Shown here piece after piece: positions 24,037 through 36,583 of a stretch of DNA of 64,000 nucleotides. The DNA lies in contig CP141132.1 in NCBI GenBank assembly GCA_035236585.1, positions 18,947,945 to 19,011,944 of the forward strand. The letters are read 5' to 3'. The notes beneath the pieces are model-generated. The model was not told the DNA's origin, made no database searches, and worked only from the letters and a program-made list of their open reading frames with translations. Numbering within the stretch: the first letter of the stretch is position 1; each line of letters opens with the position of its first letter. The stretch comes from Warburgia ugandensis (lineage: Eukaryota; Streptophyta; Magnoliopsida; Canellales; Canellaceae). The position numbers and the translations under genes were made by a program.

Positions 24037-24942
24037 TCATCATTCATGCTAGATACATCACATTCCAACGTTATTTTAAAGTGATCTTGCCTGTCAAAAG
24101 ATAGATAATATAAATTAATGTTGATCTTCTTCAATCCACTTCTAATCTTGGAATCCTTGGTCATTTCAACCATTTACAGTTGGAAAATATTGAAACTTGA
24201 GTATTGCTTTTGGATTTGATAGGCTCATCCAAAGTTCATCCTAGACTAATCTTAATTGTCCATTTCAATCTAAGCTTGATCAATAATTTGAAATGTTGAT
24301 TGGCTTAATGCTACCACTTGGATCTTGATCCACCTACAAAACATAAAAAATAAGTCTTAATTAGTATTACAAACATGGTTTGACACATATGTATCTTAGA
24401 TTGTCCATATAACCCTAAAAATATACCAAATTATGGCTAGATGAGAAATACATGTTTTAGTGCAAATCTATCCAACAAATGTGAAAATGAATGACAAAAT
24501 GTACTTAAAACAATGCAAGAGTTAGGGTTTTAAGTATAAAAATGAATACCCCATGCATCCTTGAACTAGCATTTTGCTAGTCTTGAGCAAAACATGCAAA
24601 AACTATTTTATTGAAGACAATAGAAGTTGTCATTTTTGTTGGTACTCATGATTGCATTTAGCATATACAATAAGCCCTTAAACCCTTAGGCTATCCCTAG
24701 TGCATGAGTAAAGCCTCATGAGGGTTTGCATTGAATTTACCCACAAAACTCATGAAAGGTAGTTCCTAAATTAATCTTTGAGAAATTTTCAATATTCATA
24801 CTTATTTTACCACTTTAGCATGTTAATAAATATTCAAAACCCTACTCATATGTGAAAGATATTTCCTTTATGCTTGGATCTTAGGGTGTAGTGAGTGTAT
24901 ATCCTACACATACAATAGATCTTGACTTCACATTTGAGTACA
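24037..24942 (-). mobile_element. 3' end of element Y: LTR start and 3' interior (minus)
   Basis: On the minus strand the interior runs from 24,942 down, with 'tttgtgggtaaattcaatgc' and 'aaaccctcatgaggctttac' matching element B at 42,810-42,850. The sequence 'gactagcaaaatgctagttc' (24,560-24,590) corresponds exactly in position to B's sequence just before its PPT. The LTR then begins at about 24,546 and continues to about 24,037, where it is cut off beside the plus LTR. Element A inserted at 24,942/24,943; element Y continues on the other side of A. Confidence 0.72.
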
Positions 24943-27900
24943 TGCAACAACCCTCAATTTTAAGTTCTTTTTCATATATATTTTTTACATTTAATTGGAA
25001 TGAAATCAGAAATTAAATTTTATTAAAATTGAATTTTTTCAAAGTGACCTTTCTGAAAACTAAAAAATTGGACTTGAAACTATCAAATTTGGAACGTACA
25101 CATTAAGATGATTCCAATGACACTAATTTTACATGAAAATGAAATTGGAGAGCAAAAATGTTGAGATTTTACTATTTGATAGGGACAAAATTAATATTGA
25201 CACCCCCAATTGTTTGATAGGTGATGTGACAACTAAGTAGTCGCATGTTGCCTTGAGAAAGAAAAGGAGGGGGCTGCTAAAAAATCTCCCAATCCAAAAT
25301 CCCAGAAAGCCTCCTCGGATCTCCCTTCCTATGCAAAAAACCCTCTTCATGATTTCTCATTTTCTCTACCGAAATAGCCTTCTTCGACTGGAACAAAACT
25401 CCCTCCTTAATTATCTTCTCAAGCACCAACAAAAACATAAAAAAGACCCATTTCACTATGACACATCATGCAAAAAATCCCACCTCTGCTCAAATACTAC
25501 TCTATTCTCTTTGGAAATGGTGTGATTTTTCTCAATCGCCTCCCTCTCTAGTGGCACACAAAGATCTCCCTTTGTTCTCTAGCATTAGAATGCATGACAC
25601 CGTCCCCCTATTTTCCTTGCATTTCTCCCTCTTTTTAGCATGGGCAACCTACTAATCTTTCCTCTCCTCTCTAACTTGCGCATCCACCAGAGTAGACCCA
25701 CCAACAGGAAACCCCTTTTCCCTTCTCTCCTCCCCCTATTAGCCCCCTCTTCGATGCAGTTGGCTTGACACACCTATGCGTGTAGGCAGTCGCACAAGAC
25801 AATCTCTCCCTCCCACTATTACTCTCTCTCCCCCTAGTTGAGTGGGCACGGGTGGGCCCCACTACAAGCACCACCCTTGAGCCTTAAACATTGACCAACT
25901 CTACTAACCAATCCAACCAGCCTCTTGCAAATATGAGAAAGCCATTGTGATCCTTGAAATGTGAGGAACAATACCCATTTTTTCGATAGTTGATCGGAGA
26001 AGATCCGACCATTGATCGTGATTAGACCTTCGATTCAATGCAAGATTGTTTAATCTGTAACTAATCCAACCACATTTTATGATATGAATAGACCACTAAA
26101 ATCCTTGTGATGAGTAGATCAAGATATATGTTAGAGATCTTTGATTTGGAGTATTTTTGAGGCTATCTAGCCAATATTGATCAATGGGTGAGATCAACGT
26201 AGAGTACAACTATGGAATTGGATCAAATTTTACAATCCATGCCATTCAACTAATTCATTGAGACTATTTAATCACATTTATTAATTTATTCTTAGATCTA
26301 GGATGATCTAGACCAGATCATTGCTGATAGTGCATATAGGGTACTTAAAGTCGATCAGTTGATGATCTGGTAACACAAATAGCTGAATATCCTTTGTATT
26401 GACTTACACAAGGTAGGGTTATCATCCTTACATTTAATTTTATTGATTTGGTAGTGATTATAAAAAATTGCACATGATTTGTATATAATTGTGCCCAATT
26501 ACTTGATTAAATGGTGGATTATTGAGAATTAACCCTTTATGAGTATGATAACTTGGGAATACATTATAATTGCAGTAAGAAATGAGTCTAATAGTTATTA
26601 AGATTCTTAGTGTACTGTTATCTGGATTATCAACAGTCCTAGACAGGCCTAGCTTAAGATCCCATGGTTGTGAACCATTAGATTATATTGAAACATAGTA
26701 AATTAAGATTTAAATATATGATATTTGTTTTGTAATTAAGAATTCAACTTACGTGAATAACTTGGATTCTAAATTAGACTTAGATGTGATGTGTATCCAA
26801 GTAGTGAGATTGATGCAGACCAATCCCATAGTAGAGTTTGTTGATGACTTGTGAGGTATAGATAAGTGGTTCTTCATCTGAGATAGGTGATGATAATAAA
26901 TAGTGGGAATTTTTTTTGTTTTATAATTACAGATTTTTGTAGCATCAGCTCAGTATTTATGAATGAATTTCATGCATATATCATTATACTATGATTCTTA
27001 TTGGAATATCTATCTTATTTGTGATTGATGTGCATGTGCATGATTTCATTAAGTACCATTGTTCCATGGAGGCATGATTTGACTATGATGAGTCATATTT
27101 TTTATACGACAATGGAAGTACATGATTTTAGTAATATTTCATGACATATGAAGTCATTAAATGGTGATTTGATTTATTATTGCATGTTGAGATGTGTAGA
27201 TGCCCTATTTTATCTATTATTTTACCATGGACTTGGTATATGAGGTTTGTTGGCTGGTCCTTGAGAGGCTAACCCTAGGATGAGGGGTAGTGCTATGGGA
27301 TGGTGACTCACAAGTTCTCGTGGTCTTCATTATTTCACCAAAGGATTTTATATTTATTTTATCGACCATGAGATGTTGCGTGATTTTCATGATTTTGCAA
27401 ATTTGATGCGTGTTTTTACCCAGTGGACACTATGCTAGGAGGGTTATAGGATTGGTCACCCATCTTGTGACTTGATGAGATGATTAGAAACTTGTGCCAA
27501 AAGTAGGCAAATTCGTAGGGAGTGATATCATCGGTAATCCACACTACAGGTTCGATCTTCCCTCATACGAGATAGACATTTAGTCTCTCATTCTAATGTC
27601 GATGAGGAGTGGTAGTTGATAGACCCAAGAGTTGGTTATTGCTGTTGCATAGTAGTCTATGCATTTTTTGATGATTGATTTTATCATATTGATGGAGAGC
27701 GCACCATCATGGATATTTCCTCTATACCCATGGTGTGAAGATGTGTGGAGGATCAGTATGAGTACTCATGACCTGACATATGAGTGTGTGGTATACTCGT
27801 GGGACCCTCATGTTGCGTACTCTGCATTGATGACGCACCTATTCATTGAGTTATTTCTCGTATATTTGATGCATTGCATCGATTTGATTTTTGACACTTT

Positions 27901-29027
27901 TGGGACCTGTGTGTGAGGGAACCATTGATGATGATGTATACATATATTGAAATATTCTTCGAGTTTTGATGCCCTACTCCAATGTGATTTTGACATATGC
28001 ATGAGCCTTAGAAGCAAAGATGATTTGACATGTTTTTTGACACGCAATGGCGTGAGTTGCATCAATTTGATATTGGAATTTTGACGAGCCTAAAAGGCTT
28101 TATATATTTAGCATGTTTTGGAAACATGTAGGTGGCATGGATCATTACCTTGTTTTTAGCAATTTTATGAGCTAGATGCACTAGCTATTATAGTTGATTT
28201 GGTTGGTTTAGCATATTATTTATACTCTACTTTATTATTATTTATTCTCATTATTTTGATCATGTTAGAACTATTTTTATGATAAAGATATTTATCACAT
28301 GCCCTAAGACTTGATACTTGAAATTTCACGTTTGTTAAATATTTGTGAATTACTATTATTATTATTGTCGTCACCTACACAAGCATAGCTTGTTAGGGCA
28401 TTGTGATAATTTGCAGTGCCTCAGATATACAGAGAGACACAAGTATGGCATGTAGACAGAGCAAGGGAGAGCATTGGCGGCCTGCAAAGGTGCATAGAAG
28501 AGATTTCAACAACTTATGTGGCTTGTTAAAACCTTGCTATTGGATATTATTTATGGACTATATATGTATATGGTTTACACCTTTATGACATGGATGGATG
28601 GATATCATCTAGTTGAATGTAATGGCTATGTAGGGACCAACCCTGGGAAATGTCATTGTTTCTTTTTTAGTTTTACTCTACCATTGAGGGATATGGTTTT
28701 ATTGAAAATTTGTGTATGATATGAATGGATATGGAGATTGAGTATCTTAGATTATTTATTTATGTTTATTGTGTTTATTAGGTGTTTGTCACATAGCATG
28801 CTTGAAATGCGCTATTCCAAAAAACAGAGGAGACTCTATTAGATTTCCAATAGAAATGAGAAAATCATTTCACCATTAAATCCTCAATTGGCTCCTGGGA
28901 GTTTGAATTGAGTACTTTGATTGAAAAGTTGTTTCTTATTGCTTTTGGAAATGAAAAATTTTACTCATGGATCCTAACTTTTAACAAATTTTGTATTTAT
29001 GTGGCGTGTGCAACTAAGGATGTCACA
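24943..29027 (+). repeat. 5' LTR of element A (4,085 bp)
   Basis: It starts TGCAACAACCCTCAATTTT and ends ACTAAGGATGTCACA. It aligns along its whole length with the two pieces of the 3' LTR, for example 25,466-25,640 against 45,119-45,290 and 28,160-28,300 against 47,700-47,830. The open frames at 25,253-25,874, 27,659-28,065 and 28,403-28,719 are inside the LTR. They are not conserved as frames in the other LTR and are chance frames. An iMet-type PBS follows directly. Confidence 0.88.
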
Positions 29028-29043
29028 TTTCAGTATCAAAGCC
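29028..29043 (+). other. Primer binding site, tRNA-iMet type (degenerate)
   Basis: Immediately after the LTR the sequence is ttcagtatcaaagcc, which differs at a few positions from TGGTATCAGAGCC, the usual complement of the 3' end of plant initiator tRNA-Met. It primes minus-strand DNA synthesis in intact elements. Confidence 0.8.
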
Positions 29044-30119
29044 TAGTCTACTCCATCACAACCACTCTGACAAGTCCTAAAGTCACATAGAGTCCATTAA
29101 GTGAGTTAATTACCTAAAAATGAGTTACAGACATAAGTCATATGGAGGATGTTGGTTATCGTATAATAGATGCTGCCATGAAGGTTGGCAGATTCTCCTT
29201 AGAGAAGATGGAACTTTAATCCTTGTATGAGTAAAAGGAAGTGAACTTTCATGGAAAGTGTATGATTCTTAGAGTAAAGAATCATAATAAAGAGTGTAAA
29301 TTTGTATTTTTGGTGAAACCTTGTTATATGATAGAAGACCTATTCACATGGACTACTTTCAAACATTTCAAGTTTTAACTTGTATAGTGTCTATAAATTT
29401 TTGAAAAAGCTTAACAACTATTGTAACAACAATAGTATGATAATAATGATGAAGGATAAAAAATGGTCACAATCAAAGAGAACTCAAGGAAGGTTAAAGA
29501 ATCATAGTATTAGTCAAAACTTGTAGTATATTTATTGATGAATAAAATTGTGCTATGGTGAAAATCATTGAGAATTTGATAAAATAAGCCTTTAAGGTTT
29601 CTATTGATAAATTATTCTTAGAGTTCTAGTTATCTTTTGGAGGTGCATAGCACCTGAATGATATAACGGCTATTTTATAAGAATGGTTATTGAATGTTGA
29701 TGAGGATCAGTAGATGAGTAGAAAGGTTGATTTCAAGGTTACACTATATAGGAGTATATGATATTATGCTTTATTTGACTTTCAATCAGACGTGCCTAAC
29801 ATATATTGTGAATTAAGTAGTGAAAAAGATTGATGAAGTGAATGAGGTAAGATGAAAATGATTATAATTGATTCAAATTCAACACTGAGAGTGATGATTA
29901 TGTGGCTCCTAACAACTAAGGAAGTTTATTATGAAAGACCAATTTTAATGGATTGAGTTTGTTGGATTTGTAAGAGATTCTTGATAAATGAGACTATGAA
30001 ATAAATTAGTAGTTGAAGGAAATTTAATGATGAGGACGAAGAGACCAAATATGGGATTATAAGAATTCTAATGGTAGTCATTTGAGAGGACTGCATTCCT
30101 CCATTATTGAGATTTTACC
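29044..30119 (+). pseudogene. gag: Presumed gag N-terminal region of element A, unrecognisable
   Basis: This lies between the PBS and the recognisable gag end. No open frame over 60 codons and no motif I can name. By position it should hold the leader and the N-terminal half of gag; stops in all frames show it is decayed. Confidence 0.4.
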
Positions 30120-30690
30120 AATGAGGCCCTTAGGAAGGCTTATGATGATTGGTATTTTTGTCATATGAACAATTGGGGATACAAAGAGAGTTAGTTACTA
30201 CAAAGAAGAGGGACCAGATAGTTCAGCAATGTTGAATCAGTTTATGTGGCCAAGGAGGTTAGCCCCTAACTCCTTCACCACGGGTAAGGAGGTTGTAGAC
30301 ATGTTTATTGATGGATTGACACCTAGATGGAGGAACCATGCAATGATAGAGTGTTCCATGTTGGTTACAGAGGCACTAGATGTGGCCCCCCATGATCAGG
30401 TAGACTGCAAGGAGTTGATCAGGTGTAGTTCAAGTCAACCTAGTAAGGGTAAGAGGCTCTTTTTCTAGGGAAGTAGTCATAGAGGCCACTAAGCCATAGG
30501 CATTTGAGTGAGTTGAGTAGGGATGCGATGAGGAGGTGTACTACTTGGAAGGGTAGGCACCCTGGATGGTCATGTCCTAGCAAGTAGTAGCATCAGTAGT
30601 TTCCATTATAGAGGAAACCCTTTAGATGCTTTGTTTATGGAGAGATAGGACATTTCTTTTGGGACTATCCCAAAGGACATCTAGTCAGAT
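30120..30690 (+). pseudogene. gag: gag C-terminal half with broken zinc knuckle
   Basis: The frame 30,229-30,468 contains LAPNSFTTGKEVVDMFIDGL, which fits the 'LAPNxVxxEKxKVDMFxxGL' region of chromovirus gag capsid. At about 30,615-30,672 another frame reads RCFVYGEIGHFFWDYP, the CX2CX4HX4C zinc knuckle in which the second and third cysteines are tyrosines. Gag normally forms the virus-like particle and the knuckle binds element RNA. Frame changes and stops separate the two pieces. Non-functional. Confidence 0.75.
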
Positions 30691-30799
30691 AGACTAATAT
30701 TGGGACCAGGGTAGAAATTGCCCCACATAAGTAGTGATGAGTTTCTATCATTACTTTGAGGTAGGTATAGGCCTCGAACTAGATGGAGGAAAGTATTTT

Positions 30800-31125
30800 C
30801 CTGATTCCTGATAGGTATGCTAAGATCCTCTTTGATCTAAGATCCAGTCATTCTTTCATTTTATGTGTTTGGCATCCTAATTGGATATGCCCGTATGTAT
30901 GACACTCTTTAGGTTGGATGTTATGACACTAATGGGAGAGTTATTTGAGGATAGTGCGTACCTTTAGGAGGTACCTATGGAGATAGCATGCAAAAGAAAG
31001 AACGATGATGTCACTCTACTCAATATGATTGATTACAATATAATTCTAGGGATGGATTGGATAGCTACCTATTAGGCAATAGTAGATTGTCATAAGCCAA
31101 GTGTTATTTCCAGCGTATTTGGGAT
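30800..31125 (+). pseudogene. pol: Aspartic protease remnant of element A
   Basis: Near 30,815-30,862 the frame reads AKILFDLRSSHSFI, the degraded form of the ARVLFDSGASHSFI active-site block; the catalytic DSGA core has become DLRS. At 31,041-31,065 follows IILGMDW, the conserved flap-distal block. Order and spacing match gypsy proteases, which cut the Gag-Pol polyprotein. Active site lost, stop codons present (for example after ATY near 31,070). Confidence 0.8.
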
Positions 31126-31269
31126 ACTAGTGACCTCATTTCAGTGTAGGAAGGGGTGTGACTGAGGTTTGTGTTATCTCTGCCATGAAGGAAGTGCGGT
31201 ATTTTTCAAGAAGGTGTCATCTTCCTCATTTGTGGGATAGTGGAGGATAGTGAGCGGCCATAGATTGAG

Positions 31270-31690
31270 CACATAGAGATGTGCAAGAGTTCACAATCTT
31301 TCTTGAGAAGCTTTTAGGATTATTGCCAAAGAAGATACTTAGAGTTTGTATCAAACCTAGTGGGTCTCCATGGGGGCCACTAGTCCTCTTCATAAGGAAG
31401 AAGTATAGATCTTTACTAATACACATAGATTATCTCTTGTTAGATAGCACCATGGTGAAGAACCAATATCCCCTACCATGTGTTGATGCTCTATTTGTTC
31501 AACTATGGATAGTGCAGGTGTTTTACAAGTTTGACCTGAGGTCTGGTTATAATCAACTGAGGTTTTGGGAGGAAGACAACTTTTAGGACTCATTGTGGCT
31601 ACTACAAGTTCTTGAGGATGCCAATTAGTGTCCCCAATGCATTGATAATAATTATGGATTTGTGGTAATTGCCCTTTCTACTATACATAT
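31270..31690 (+). pseudogene. pol: Reverse transcriptase N-terminal part of element A
   Basis: The 101-codon frame 31,281-31,586 carries SGSPWGPLVLFIRKK, then HIDYLLLDSTMVKNQYPLPC and FYKFDLRSGYNQLRFWEED. These are the first RT blocks of gypsy elements including the first catalytic aspartate (FDLRSGY). After the stop, HCGYYKFLRMPISVPNA continues the next block to about 31,650, where 'MPFGL' is already altered. The YVDD block, RNase H and integrase are absent: the sequence passes into non-coding DNA about 750 bases before the PPT. Confidence 0.88.
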
Positions 31691-32428
31691 GCTATACCTG
31701 AGCTTGATTTTCTCACTGGATGGGAGGTATGATAGTGATGGTGAGTTATTATATGAGACTATTTCTTATGTGTAATAAAAAATTGATTCACGATTAAACT
31801 TGCGGGTAACTAATGGGCAACTTAAGAGGGCAGCCTATGAGGGTGGGTGCAAAAGACATTAGTAGGCTTCTAGATGCTCACAATATGATCATGATTTAGG
31901 ATGAGATGATTGGCATGAGCTTACCTACATTATGAGCTAATATGTTCTTATACAAATTTGGCATGGATTTGTCTATTGATGAGCTGATATGGATTTGGCA
32001 TAGATTTGGATATTGGTGAGCTGATATGCTCTGGTTTTGATTTAGCATATATTTGTCTATTGGTGAGCTAGGATGTTGAAAATCTCAATTGACACAAAAT
32101 TACCTATGTGAGAAGTGATTTAATATTTTTCACATCATTGCTGATTCATGCCTACTAATGTATGGTTACTCCTTTATATGGATACATGATGGTTTTACAT
32201 GTACCAGTGTTGTACATAGATAGATTTAATTCTTAAAGTATTCTAGTATATTAGTTCTATCATGAGTATTTATGACATGTTCTAATTTGACATGGCATGG
32301 ATTTGCCTACCTTATGAACTAATTTGTTTGGGAACATGTGGCATGATTGGCCTACTTTATGTGATGAGGATATTTTTAGAATTGTTTGGAAGATAACATG
32401 AAAAGAATTTTGGAGAAAAAATTCCTAC
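31691..32428 (+). mobile_element. 3' interior of element A with short degenerate repeats
   Basis: No coding frame. Between about 31,932 and 32,075 the words 'gagctgatatg' and 'atttggcatggatttg' recur three to four times at 37-47-bp steps. 'gatttgcctac' and 'catggatttgcctacc' recur near 32,295 and 32,350. This region replaces the missing RT end, RNase H and integrase. Confidence 0.65.
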
Positions 32429-32441
32429 AAGGGGGGAAGAA
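32429..32441 (+). other. Polypurine tract of element A
   Basis: The purine run aaggggggaagaa lies directly before the 3' LTR start at 32,442, the expected place of the plus-strand primer. Confidence 0.82.
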
Positions 32442-33567
32442 TTTAACAACCCTCAATTTTTAGTTCTTTTTTGTATATTTTTATTACATTTAATCGGAAT
32501 GAAATAAGGAATTAAAATTTGTTAAAATTGAATTCCATAAAAGTGACCCTCTTGAAAACTCAAAAATTAGACTTGAAATTATCAAATTTGGAATGTACAC
32601 ATCTCGATTCCAATGACAATAATTTTGTATGAAATTGACATTAAAGTGGAAAAATGTTGAGATTGACACCCCTAGTTGTTTAACAAGTGACGCAATAGTT
32701 AGGTCACCACATGTTGCCTGTCCCCCCTTGCGATGGGTACCACCTAAGATAGAAAAGGAGAGGGGTTGCTGAAAAATCTAATGATCCAAAACCATAAAAA
32801 CCCTCCTCTGATCACCCACCCTATGCAAAAAACCCACTTCACGATTTCCCAATTTCTCCCTCAAATGAACCTCCTTCAATCAATGAAAACCCCTCCTCAA
32901 TTCTCTTCTACGGCACCTACAAAAAACTTGACACAACTCATTTCCTTGGTGACATGTCATGTGTTAAGTGTTTAATTTTCGCCAAAAGACCCCTAGTTTA
33001 GCATTTGGTTAGATCATCTAACTCATCAATTTGATGACTTTTAGATAAAATTACCTCAAATTGACCATCCAACCATAAATTGTCAAAATTAATGGTTAGA
33101 TGATAATTCAAGCTAATCAAAAGCTTAATGTATGGTTTGATGATTCTAATCTAGTCTTTTGTTTTGTAGATCAACATGATAATGGCTTCGATGGTTTAGA
33201 TTAAAATTCAATGGTTTAGATGATTTAAGAGAGCATTGGAGGACCAGATCTCTGACAAAGCAAAATATAAAGGTTTCTTAATAGAAGAGTCCTAATAAGG
33301 AGAGGACTATGGATGGGATTTTGGGAAGAAGAGGAAGCTTCCTAATAGGAAACTAACTCTTAAAGAAAAGAGGGGGATATGAGATAAGAAAGAGGAAAAC
33401 TATAAGAAGAGGAGCCGTGGGAGCCTAAAGGGGATCTTTTTTGAAGTTTTTTTTGCTTTCCCTTGCATTTTTTTTTTTTTTTCTTGTTTTCCTATTCTTT
33501 CCACTTACCTCTTTCTCTTTTCCTTATTTTGTTTCCCTTTCAAGCACCACCCTTCCCTATCTCCTTT

Positions 33568-33681
<114 letters not shown>

Positions 33682-34596
33682 CTCGTTCATTCTCTCTCCC
33701 AGCACCTCTCTGCTCTTTCCCTTTGATTGCCATGTTGCACTCCTCTTATCTCCCTCTCTCTTACTGACACTTTCTCCCTTCTTCCTTCTTTTTCTATTTG
33801 TTTTGATCCCTCTCCCATGCTATTCCCTTCATTGGCTGAACCATAGGCAGGCAGATCCACCTTCACCAAACCACAGCACTGGCATCTGTCCACACCAGCA
33901 CCACCGCACTGCACTAGTCTAGCACCTCTGCTACACTTCACTATACGTCTCTCACCAAGCTCCCTACCCTCTCTTTCTCGTTCTCTATTTTTCTGTCCTC
34001 TTCCCATCACCTGCTCTCTAATTACTCTGTTTCTCGCATAACCCACTTCCCATCTCTTCTCACCATCGCTCACTGGCCCCTGCTTCCATTGCTCATTGCT
34101 CCACTTCACCTGTTGATCGTCACTTTCCTTCTCTTGCACTGGCCAGCAATCCAAACAACACCAAAATCCTCTGTTCACACCAGGCCAGTCACCATCTCCC
34201 TTCTTAATTGCCCATAGACAGCACTAGCTTCCCCTGTTCACCAATGTCATCACCGGACTACCTGAAGACGGAACCCTAACACGGGTTTCCCTCTCCTCCT
34301 CTTCCCTTCTCCCCCATCTTCTCTTTCTCCATCTTCCTCTCCTCCTAGGTCTTCCTCTTCTGTCTAGCTCCTAAAATTTTTCATTTAAAGCCAAATTTCC
34401 AAGAAAATTCCAATTTTACCCTTAGTAAAAAAATAAAAATCCCACTGAATCCTTATTTTGTCGTTTAGCCTATTTTGTCATTTTTCTTTATCCATGTTTT
34501 GTGTTATACAAGTTCTGTTATTCTCAGATTAATCCAATCATCATCATCATCAAGACCTTATCCTAATTAGGGGTTGGCCACATGAATCTTATTCCT

Positions 34597-35028
34597 CTAT
34601 TCCTCTCTATTAAGTATCATGACTTCATTTAGTCCCAAAGTTTTTAAATCTTTCCTCACCACTTCTATCCATATTCTTTTGGGCCTTCCCCTTGCCCTTT
34701 TAAAACCTTCTACTTGCATTGCCTCACTCCTTCTAACAGGTGTCATTTTTTGTCTCCTTTGGACATGTTCAAACCATCTAAGTTTAGTCTCCCTCATCTT
34801 GTTACTTATTGGTGCTACCCCTAGATTTCCTTTAATATTTTCATTCATTATTCTATCCTTTCTTGCCTTACCACTCATCCATCTCAACATCCTCATTTCT
34901 ACGATGCTTGTCCTATGAGCATGATGTTCCTTGACTGCCCAACACACTGATCCATAGAACATGGCCTGCCTTATGACCATCCTATAAAATTTTTCTTTTA
35001 GTTTGAGTGACACTTTCTGATCACACAA
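34597..35028 (-). pseudogene. LINE ORF C-terminal region
   Basis: A 143-codon open frame reads KLKEKFYRMVIRQAMFYGSV, then EMRMLRWMSG and RETKLRWFEHVQRR, then GRPKRIWIEVVRKDLKTLG. This is the region downstream of RT in plant and animal RTE elements (consensus 'RPAMLYGAECW ... MRMLRWMCG ... LRWFGHVQRR ... GRPKxxWxExVRxDL'). The role of the domain is not established. The frame itself is still open, unlike the rest of the element. Confidence 0.85.
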
Positions 35029-35129
35029 AACTCCAGATGCACATCTCCATTTGTTCCAACCTGCTTGGATTCTCTAGGTAACCTCCCTCTCTATCTCTCC
35101 ACTGTAATGAATCATTGATCCTAAGTACC

Positions 35130-36391
35130 GAAAGTGGCTTTTACGGGGACTTCTTGGCTATCAATCTTGATTGGTGTTCCATTCCTACTCTCCTTATTAA
35201 AATTGCATTCCATATATTATGTCTTGGTTCTGCTGATTTTAAATCCTTTAGATTCTAATGCTTCCCTCCATAACTCTAGCTTTGTGTTTACACCTTCCCT
35301 TGTCTCATCAATTAAGACTATATCACCTACAAATAGCATGCACTAGAGAATCTCCTCATGCAGATGTTTTGTTAACTCATCCATAATCAATTTGAAAAGG
35401 CATGGACTCAATGCCAATCCTTGGTGCAATGCTACAGTGACAGGAAAATTCCTAGTCTCGCCATTAGTAGTCTTAACATTTATTATCGCTCCCTCATACA
35501 TATCTCACCCAACACCCTCCATATTAACTCTCTAGGGACTCTATCATAAGCTTTCTCTAAGTCAATAAAGACCATGTGGAGGTCTTTCCTCCTCTCCCTA
35601 TATTTCTCTACCAATTGTCTTAGTAAGAAAATAGCTTCCATGGTAGACCTCCCAAGCATGAAACCAAACTGATTCTCTGATACACTTGTCTCATGCCATA
35701 GCCTCTTCTCAATCACTCTTTCAAAAAGTTTCATAGTGTGGTTCATAAGTTTGATCCCTCAATAATTAGTGCGTCTCTGTATGTCTCCTTTATTTTTATA
35801 AATTGGTACAATAGAGCTTTTCCTCCACTCATCTGGTATTTTTTTTTATTTTATAATCTTATTAAACAACTTGGTCAATGAAACTACCCCAATATCTCCC
35901 ACATGCTTCCAAATCTCTAATGGTATACCATCGAGCCCCATGGCCTTTCCTGATCTCATCTTTTTCAAGGCCTCTTTCACTTCAGGTATTCTAATCCCAC
36001 GTTCATATCTACAACATCCAATGTTATTTAGGTTTATAGTATTTTCAATCCCTATATTCTCAGAGCCATTGTCATTTAACAATTTTTGAAAGTACATCTC
36101 CCACCTTTGTTTAATCTCATTATCTTTGATTAATACCCTTTGATCATCACTTCTAATGCGCCTAACATGATGTAAGTCCTTGCCCTTCTGTTCTCTTACT
36201 TTTGCAAGTTTAAACACATCTTTCTCTCCTTCTCTTGTTCCTAGTCTATAGATCATCATATGCCTTAAGTTTAGCCTCACTATTCTCTTAGCAACCTTTT
36301 TAGCATTCTTATATTGTTCATAGTTTTCATTATTTTTAGTCTTCTGCCATGCTTTAAAACACATCCATTTTTCTTTAATAACTTTTTGCAC
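35130..36391 (-). pseudogene. LINE reverse transcriptase, broken
   Basis: The frame 36,391-35,846 ends with RSGKAMGLDGIPLEIWKHVG, the start of the RT domain. The next frame 35,746-35,483 has [20 protein letters not shown] and [14 protein letters not shown] with the first catalytic Asp. Between 35,480 and 35,330 a third frame reads ALHQGLALSPCLF, then a stop codon, then [10 protein letters not shown]. The catalytic FADD of motif C has thus become FVGD (35,322-35,333), removing one essential aspartate. In an intact LINE this enzyme copies the RNA at the nicked target. Three frames and at least one stop make it inactive. Confidence 0.88.
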
Positions 36392-36583
36392 TGTTTCACT
36401 CCACCATCATGTTTCCTTTACTAATTGTCTTTTACTTTTAGATACTCCTAAGACATCTTTTGCCACTTTCTTAATGGACTCAGCAATATTAATCCACATA
36501 GTATTTACTTATGTTTCATAGTTCCAATTTCCTTCTACCATCAACTTATTTTTGAATGAGGTTATTTTCTCTTCTTTTAAGTT

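Noticed and set aside
34619..34918. 99-codon plus-strand frame
   Set aside because: Antisense of the LINE C-terminal frame.
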